The translations under genes were made by a program, and so were the position numbers. Source: Synechococcus sp. BS301-5m-G53 (GTDB lineage Bacteria; Cyanobacteriota; Cyanobacteriia; PCC-6307; Cyanobiaceae). Taken from it: DNA of 42,593 nt. Positions 37,567 to 42,593 of the stretch are shown here, one piece after another. The notes under the pieces are model-generated. The model was not told the DNA's origin and made no database searches. It saw only the letters and a program-made list of their open reading frames with translations. The stretch spans positions 1-42,593 of the forward strand of contig JADHMX010000005.1 of the NCBI GenBank assembly GCA_016779825.1, in the 5' to 3' direction. The stretch's first letter is position 1, and each line of letters starts with the position of its first letter.

Positions 37567-39348
37567 ATGCGCGTCTCCCGCCTGCTGCTGGTGACGCTGC
37601 GGGATGTTCCCGCCGAAGCGGAGATCACCTCGCATCAGTTGCTTCTCAGGGCTGGGTATATCCGTCGCGTTGGATCAGGGATTTACGCCTACCTCCCCTT
37701 GATGTGGAGGGTGCTGCAAAAGATCACCGCCGTGGTGCGCGAGGAGATGAACCGCGCCGGCGCCCAGGAAACTCTGCTGCCGCAGCTGCATCCTGCTGAG
37801 CTCTGGCAGAAGAGCGGGCGCTGGCAGGGTTACACCGCCGGCGAGGGGATCATGTTCCACCTCGAAGACCGCCAGGGCAGAGAACTGGGGCTTGGTCCAA
37901 CCCATGAGGAGGTGATCACCAGCCTGGCGGGCGAGCTGCTGAGGTCATACCGACAGCTCCCGGTGAACCTTTACCAGATCCAGACCAAATTTCGCGACGA
38001 GATCCGTCCCCGCTTTGGCCTAATGCGAGGCCGCGAATTCATCATGAAGGACGCGTATTCCTTCCATGCCAGCGAAGCGGATCTTCGCGAGACCTACGGC
38101 GCCATGGATCAGGCCTACCGCCGCATCTTTCAACGTTGTGGCCTGGATGCCGTCCCTGTCGATGCCGATAGCGGAGCGATCGGCGGCGCCGCCTCCCAAG
38201 AGTTCATGGTGACGGCGGATGCCGGGGAAGACCTGATCCTGATCAGCGATGACGGCCAGTACGCCGCCAACCAAGAGAAGGCTGTTTCGATCCCATCCGC
38301 GGCAGCTCCTCTCCCCGACGGCCCGGAGAAATCGATTCCAACCCCTGGATTGGGCAGCATCGAGAGCCTCTGCAATGCCAAAGGATGGGATCCGAGCCAA
38401 GTGGTGAAGGTGCTGCTGTTCGTGGCGACCCTGGACGATGAAACCCTCCAACCGCTACTGGTGAGCCTCCGTGGTGACCAGGAGCTCAACCCCACCAAAG
38501 TCGTGAACGCCCTCAGCCGAATCCTCAACAAGGGTGTTCTCGATTGCCGGCCGATCACACCAGACGACAACAACCGTCAGCAGATTGATCCGATCCCCTT
38601 TGGATCGATCGGGCCAGACCTATCCGATGCCGTGCTGCAGGGAGCCAAGACCTGGGAACCAACATTCCTGCGTCTGGCGGATGAAACCGCCAGCGAACTC
38701 GGCAGCTTCATCTGTGGTGCGAACGCGCCCGATCTGCACCGTTTCAACACCAGCTGGACTGCCATCGGGCAGCAGCCGACCAGCCTGGATCTGCGCAATG
38801 CACGGGCAGGCGACATCTGCCAACACAACCCGGCAGCTCGGCTGACCGAGAAACGTGGCATCGAAGTCGGCCACATTTTTCAGCTGGGCCGGAAATACTC
38901 CGAAGCCATGGAGAGCCGTTTCACCAACGAGAGCGGCAAGACCGAACCGTTCTGGATGGGTTGCTATGGGATCGGGGTTTCCAGGCTGGCGCAGGCCGCC
39001 GTCGAACAGCACCACGACGACAGCGGCATCTGTTGGCCGACCGCCATCGCCCCCTTTGAAGCCATCGTCGTTGTTGCCAACATCCAGGACGAGACCCAGG
39101 CCCAGCTTGGGGAAGCGCTCTACGCGGAGCTTCAGGCTGCCGGAGTCGATGTGCTCATCGACGACCGCAAAGAACGCGCCGGCGTCAAGTTCAAAGACGC
39201 GGATCTGATCGGCATCCCTTGGCGGATCGTGGTGGGACGCGACGCGAACGAGGGAACCGTTGAATTGGTGTGCCGCAGCAGCCGCGAGGTACAGAAGCTT
39301 CCCCACGCTGAGGCTGTGACCTGCCTGATCAAGGCACTCCACCCCTAA
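37567..39348 (+). CDS. proS: Prolyl-tRNA synthetase
   Basis: MRVSRLLLVTLRDVPAEAEITSHQLLLRAGYIRRVGSGIYAYLPLMWRVLQKI...LGPTHEEVITSLAGELLRSYRQLPVNLYQIQTKFRDEIRPRFGLMRGREFIMKDAYSFH. Confidence 0.98.
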   Translation: MRVSRLLLVTLRDVPAEAEITSHQLLLRAGYIRRVGSGIYAYLPLMWRVLQKITAVVREEMNRAGAQETLLPQLHPAELWQKSGRWQGYTAGEGIMFHLEDRQGRELGLGPTHEEVITSLAGELLRSYRQLPVNLYQIQTKFRDEIRPRFGLMRGREFIMKDAYSFHASEADLRETYGAMDQAYRRIFQRCGLDAVPVDADSGAIGGAASQEFMVTADAGEDLILISDDGQYAANQEKAVSIPSAAAPLPDGPEKSIPTPGLGSIESLCNAKGWDPSQVVKVLLFVATLDDETLQPLLVSLRGDQELNPTKVVNALSRILNKGVLDCRPITPDDNNRQQIDPIPFGSIGPDLSDAVLQGAKTWEPTFLRLADETASELGSFICGANAPDLHRFNTSWTAIGQQPTSLDLRNARAGDICQHNPAARLTEKRGIEVGHIFQLGRKYSEAMESRFTNESGKTEPFWMGCYGIGVSRLAQAAVEQHHDDSGICWPTAIAPFEAIVVVANIQDETQAQLGEALYAELQAAGVDVLIDDRKERAGVKFKDADLIGIPWRIVVGRDANEGTVELVCRSSREVQKLPHAEAVTCLIKALHP

Positions 39349-39372
39349 AGTTGTTTCACATTGAAGGGTTTC

Positions 39373-39798
39373 ATGCTCTCCGGACTGACACGCCTGCTTC
39401 GCCCCCTCAGCCGGGCTGCCGTAGCCCTTGGGCTGGGGTTATGCCTCCTCCTGACGGCCTGCAGTGGGGATGCTGAAGCTCGTCTCAGCGGCGACTACGT
39501 GGAAGACACCGTGGCTGTCTCCCACACCCTGCTGACGGTGATCGACCTGCCTCAGGACGATCCGACCCACGCCGAAGCTGAAGCCGAAGCGCGGGCCCTG
39601 ATCAACGATTACATGTCCCGTTATCGGCCCCAGCCCCGTGTGAACGGACTCAGCTCCTTCACAACGATGCAGACAGCGCTGAATTCTCTGGCTGGTCATT
39701 ACGCCTCCTATGCCAATCGCCCGCTGCCTGAGGCCCTGCATGACCGCATCGCCAAGGAACTCAACAAGGCTGAGAAATCAGTGGTCCGTGGCAGCTGA
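39373..39798 (+). CDS. psb27: Photosystem II assembly lipoprotein Psb27 (ORF track start 39361; ATG at 39373 preferred)
   Basis: Lipobox LLTACSGD; LSGDYVEDTVAVSHTLLTVIDLPQDDPTHAEAEAEARALINDYMSRYRPQPRVNGLSSFTTMQTALNSLAGHYASYANRPLPEALHDRIAKELNKAE. Confidence 0.94.
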   Translation: MLSGLTRLLRPLSRAAVALGLGLCLLLTACSGDAEARLSGDYVEDTVAVSHTLLTVIDLPQDDPTHAEAEAEARALINDYMSRYRPQPRVNGLSSFTTMQTALNSLAGHYASYANRPLPEALHDRIAKELNKAEKSVVRGS

Positions 39799-39883
39799 GC
39801 CCCCAAGACAAGCTCAGTTTTGACGAGGCCACCCGAGATCTGAGATACTCGCGGATTGTGCAGATCTGCGGCTTCGGGCCGCC

Positions 39884-41203
39884 GTGTTCTTGGCCAACGT
39901 TGTCGTCATCGGAGCGCAGTGGGGTGACGAGGGAAAAGGAAAGATCACCGATCTCCTGAGCCGCTCCGCCGATGTGGTGGTCCGCTATCAGGGTGGTGTG
40001 AATGCAGGCCACACGATTGTTGTTGACGATCGTGTGCTCAAGCTGCACCTGATTCCCTCAGGAATCCTCTACCCCGACACGATCTGTCTGATCGGATCCG
40101 GCACGGTGGTGGATCCCAAGGTGATGCTCGGTGAGCTGGACATGCTCATCGCCAACGACATTGATATTTCAGGGCTTCGTTTGGCATCCACGGCCCACGT
40201 GACGATGCCCTACCACCGCCTGCTCGATCAGGCGATGGAAAAGCAGCGGGGGGCACGCCGAATCGGAACCACAGGCCGCGGAATCGGCCCCACCTACGCC
40301 GACAAGTCGCAGCGCAGTGGCATCCGCGTCATCGACCTCCTGGACGAACAGCGGCTAAGCGAACGCCTTGAAGGCCCACTTCAAGAGAAGAATGAACTTC
40401 TTCAAACCATCTATGGCGTTGCTCCCCTGAACGCCGAAGACGTCATCCAGGAATATCTGGAATACGGCAAGCGCCTCGCACCCCACGTGGTGGAGTGCAC
40501 CCAGACGATTCATCAGGCAGCGCGAGCTCGCAAAAACATCCTGTTCGAAGGTGCCCAGGGCACGCTGTTGGACCTGGACCACGGCACCTACCCGTACGTC
40601 ACGTCCTCCAATCCCGTTTCCGGTGGTGCCTGCATCGGTGCAGGCGTCGGCCCGACCCTGATTGACCGCGTCATCGGCGTGGCCAAGGCCTACACCACCC
40701 GCGTGGGTGAAGGCCCCTTCCCCACCGAGCTAAGCGGAAGCCTGAATGACCAGCTCACGGAACGCGGTGGTGAATTCGGCACCACCACTGGCCGCCAACG
40801 GCGCTGTGGCTGGTTTGACGGCGTGATCGGTCGCTATGCCGTGCAGGTCAACGGCTTGGACTGTCTGGCCGTGACCAAGCTGGATGTTCTCGATGAACTC
40901 GACGAAATCCAAGTGTGTGTGGCCTATGAACTCAACGGCGAGCGAATCGAGCACTTCCCGAGCAGTGCCGATGACTTCGCCGAGTGCAAACCCATCTTCG
41001 AAACGCTGCCTGGCTGGCAGTGCTCCACCGAAGAATGCCGCAGCCTTGAGGACCTCCCCAAACCGGCCATGGATTACCTGCGTTTCCTCGCCGATTTAAT
41101 GGAAGTGCCGATCGCCATCGTTTCCCTGGGCGCCAGCCGTGATCAGACCATCGTTGTCGAAGATCCGATCCATGGCCCCAAGCGGGCGTTGTTGAGCGCC
41201 TGA
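39884..41203 (+). CDS. purA: Adenylosuccinate synthetase (GTG start)
   Basis: [42 protein letters not shown]...[22 protein letters not shown]... Confidence 0.98.
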   Translation: MFLANVVVIGAQWGDEGKGKITDLLSRSADVVVRYQGGVNAGHTIVVDDRVLKLHLIPSGILYPDTICLIGSGTVVDPKVMLGELDMLIANDIDISGLRLASTAHVTMPYHRLLDQAMEKQRGARRIGTTGRGIGPTYADKSQRSGIRVIDLLDEQRLSERLEGPLQEKNELLQTIYGVAPLNAEDVIQEYLEYGKRLAPHVVECTQTIHQAARARKNILFEGAQGTLLDLDHGTYPYVTSSNPVSGGACIGAGVGPTLIDRVIGVAKAYTTRVGEGPFPTELSGSLNDQLTERGGEFGTTTGRQRRCGWFDGVIGRYAVQVNGLDCLAVTKLDVLDELDEIQVCVAYELNGERIEHFPSSADDFAECKPIFETLPGWQCSTEECRSLEDLPKPAMDYLRFLADLMEVPIAIVSLGASRDQTIVVEDPIHGPKRALLSA

Positions 41204-41244
41204 ACCTCTGAGGTTCATACTTCGGGGCTGCTTTCCACGCCTCG

Positions 41245-42258
41245 ATGTCATCAGAGACCCGTTTCCCCAGCGACTGCAGTCTCGATGTCGTTGGCATCGG
41301 CAACGCCATCGTTGATGTTCTGGTGCAGACCGACGAAAGCTTCATCGCTGAACACGGCCTCCAGAAAGGCGGCATGGCGCTGATTGATGAACAACAGGCT
41401 GAGGCTCTCTACAAGGCCAGTGGCGCTGGCCTTGAGACCTCCGGTGGCTCGGTTGCCAACACCATGGTGGGCATCGCCCAGCTCGGCGGTCGCGCTGGTT
41501 TCATCGGCCGCGTCCGGGACGACCAGCTCGGCAACATTTTCAGCCACGACATCCGGGCCGTTGGTGCACGCTTTGAGACCCCAGCAGCCACCAGTGGGGC
41601 CACAACAGCGCGCTGCCTGATTTACGTCACGCCCGATGCCGAGCGCACCATGTGCACCTTCCTGGGGGCCTCAACCCAGCTGGAGCCAGAGGATCTCGAC
41701 CTCTCCATGGTCAAGCAGGCCAAGGTGCTTTACCTGGAGGGCTACCTCTGGGATAGTCCAGCCGCCAAACGGGCCTTCATCGCCGCCGCCGAAGCCTGCC
41801 GTGAAGCCGGCGGGAAGGTGGCTCTTTCGCTCTCCGATGGCTTCTGTGTGGATCGGCACAGGGAAAGCTTTCTCGAGCTGGTGGATGGCCACGTCGATGT
41901 GCTGTTCGCCAATGACGTTGAAATTCAGTCGCTCTACGAAACCGACGATTTCGAGCAGGCCCTCGAGCGGGTGCGCGGCTGCTGCTCAGTGATTGCGATC
42001 ACCCGTGGTGCCGAGGGGTCCGTCGTGCTGAGTGGAGACCAGCGCTGGGATGTCGGCATTTTCAGCCTGGGAGGCCTGGTGGACACCACGGGAGCAGGCG
42101 ACCTCTATGCCGGGGGATTTCTGCATGGCTTCACCCAGGGCGAATCACTCGAGCGCTGTGGTGAGCTCGGAGCCCTCTGCGCTGGCCAGATTGTGACCCA
42201 ACTGGGGGCCCGCTCCCAGGTCTCCCTCAAGCAGCTGGTGGAGACGCATCTGAACTGA
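41245..42258 (+). CDS. PfkB family carbohydrate kinase (adenosine kinase-like)
   Basis: LDVVGIGNAIVDVLVQTDESF...GGSVANTMVGIAQLGGRAGFIGRVRDDQLG...VDTTGAGDLYAGGFLHGFTQG: PfkB signatures. Confidence 0.95.
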   Translation: MSSETRFPSDCSLDVVGIGNAIVDVLVQTDESFIAEHGLQKGGMALIDEQQAEALYKASGAGLETSGGSVANTMVGIAQLGGRAGFIGRVRDDQLGNIFSHDIRAVGARFETPAATSGATTARCLIYVTPDAERTMCTFLGASTQLEPEDLDLSMVKQAKVLYLEGYLWDSPAAKRAFIAAAEACREAGGKVALSLSDGFCVDRHRESFLELVDGHVDVLFANDVEIQSLYETDDFEQALERVRGCCSVIAITRGAEGSVVLSGDQRWDVGIFSLGGLVDTTGAGDLYAGGFLHGFTQGESLERCGELGALCAGQIVTQLGARSQVSLKQLVETHLN

Positions 42259-42577
42259 GCTCAGCGATTGCCCAGGCCCCATAGGCCGGTGATGCCGTCA
42301 CCGGCCAGCACAACCACTCGGGGGTGTCATAGCTGTGCAGCTCTGAGACGGCCGAGCGCAGTGCGTCCAGGTGCTGGGCGGAGGTCTTCATCAGCAGTTG
42401 CACCTCATGGGACGCCTGCATCACCCCCTCCCAGCGATAGAAGGACTGAACCGTTTGGATGGACACACAGGCCACGAGATGGCGCTCCAGCAAGGCCTCA
42501 GCCAGCTGTTGGGCGCGCTCAGCGTTCGCTTCCGTGGTGAGGGCCAGCACAAGCCCACTCGCTTCAATCACGCTCAA
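42227..42577 (-). CDS. cutA: Divalent cation tolerance protein CutA
   Basis: LVLALTTEANAERAQQLAEALLERHLVACVSIQTVQSFYRWEGVMQASHEVQLLMKTSAQHLDALRSAVSELHSYDTPEWLCWPV: CutA1 family. Confidence 0.94.
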   Translation of the reverse strand: MSVIEASGLVLALTTEANAERAQQLAEALLERHLVACVSIQTVQSFYRWEGVMQASHEVQLLMKTSAQHLDALRSAVSELHSYDTPEWLCWPVTASPAYGAWAIAELSSDASPPAA

Positions 42578-42593
42578 GCCGATCCATCAGGCT

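Noticed and set aside
1-42593. tRNA, rRNA, CRISPR array, transposase or prophage cluster
   Set aside because: None recognised on reading either strand; the only recombinase (17049-18251) has no mobile context. A tRNAscan/Infernal run would be decisive for RNAs.

Overview
The window is a gene-dense stretch of chromosome that looks like a marine picocyanobacterium of the Synechococcus type. This is inferred from gene content: the AAR/ADO alkane pathway, Psb27, ferrochelatase with a CAB-like tail, a PucC-like transporter, Tab2, and a transaldolase with EF-hands. It holds about 46 protein-coding genes on both strands with short intergenic gaps and several overlapping starts or stops. I recognised no rRNA, tRNA, CRISPR array, transposase or prophage module. 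Most genes are core metabolism or housekeeping: trpF, folE, accA, aar, ado, ilvB, hemH, cobO, pyrH, frr, tal, ftsI, lepB, ppa, proS, psb27, purA, cutA. I see no clear new defence or mobile system. The points most worth a second look are: (i) a small TM plus coiled-coil ORF translationally abutting ftsI, a candidate divergent cyanobacterial FtsL; (ii) an S1-domain protein overlapping a Tab2-family translation factor by 4 nt; (iii) a near-perfect intrinsic terminator for folE encoded inside the 3' coding end of trpF; (iv) a dihydroorotase-like protein lacking the metal-binding HxH; (v) a lone tyrosine recombinase in a core-gene context; (vi) a cyclic-nucleotide-binding domain protein without an HTH; (vii) a degenerate SNase-like protein coupled to ilvB; and (viii) several conserved-looking proteins of unknown function. 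All calls come from reading sequence and translations by eye; no database search was run.
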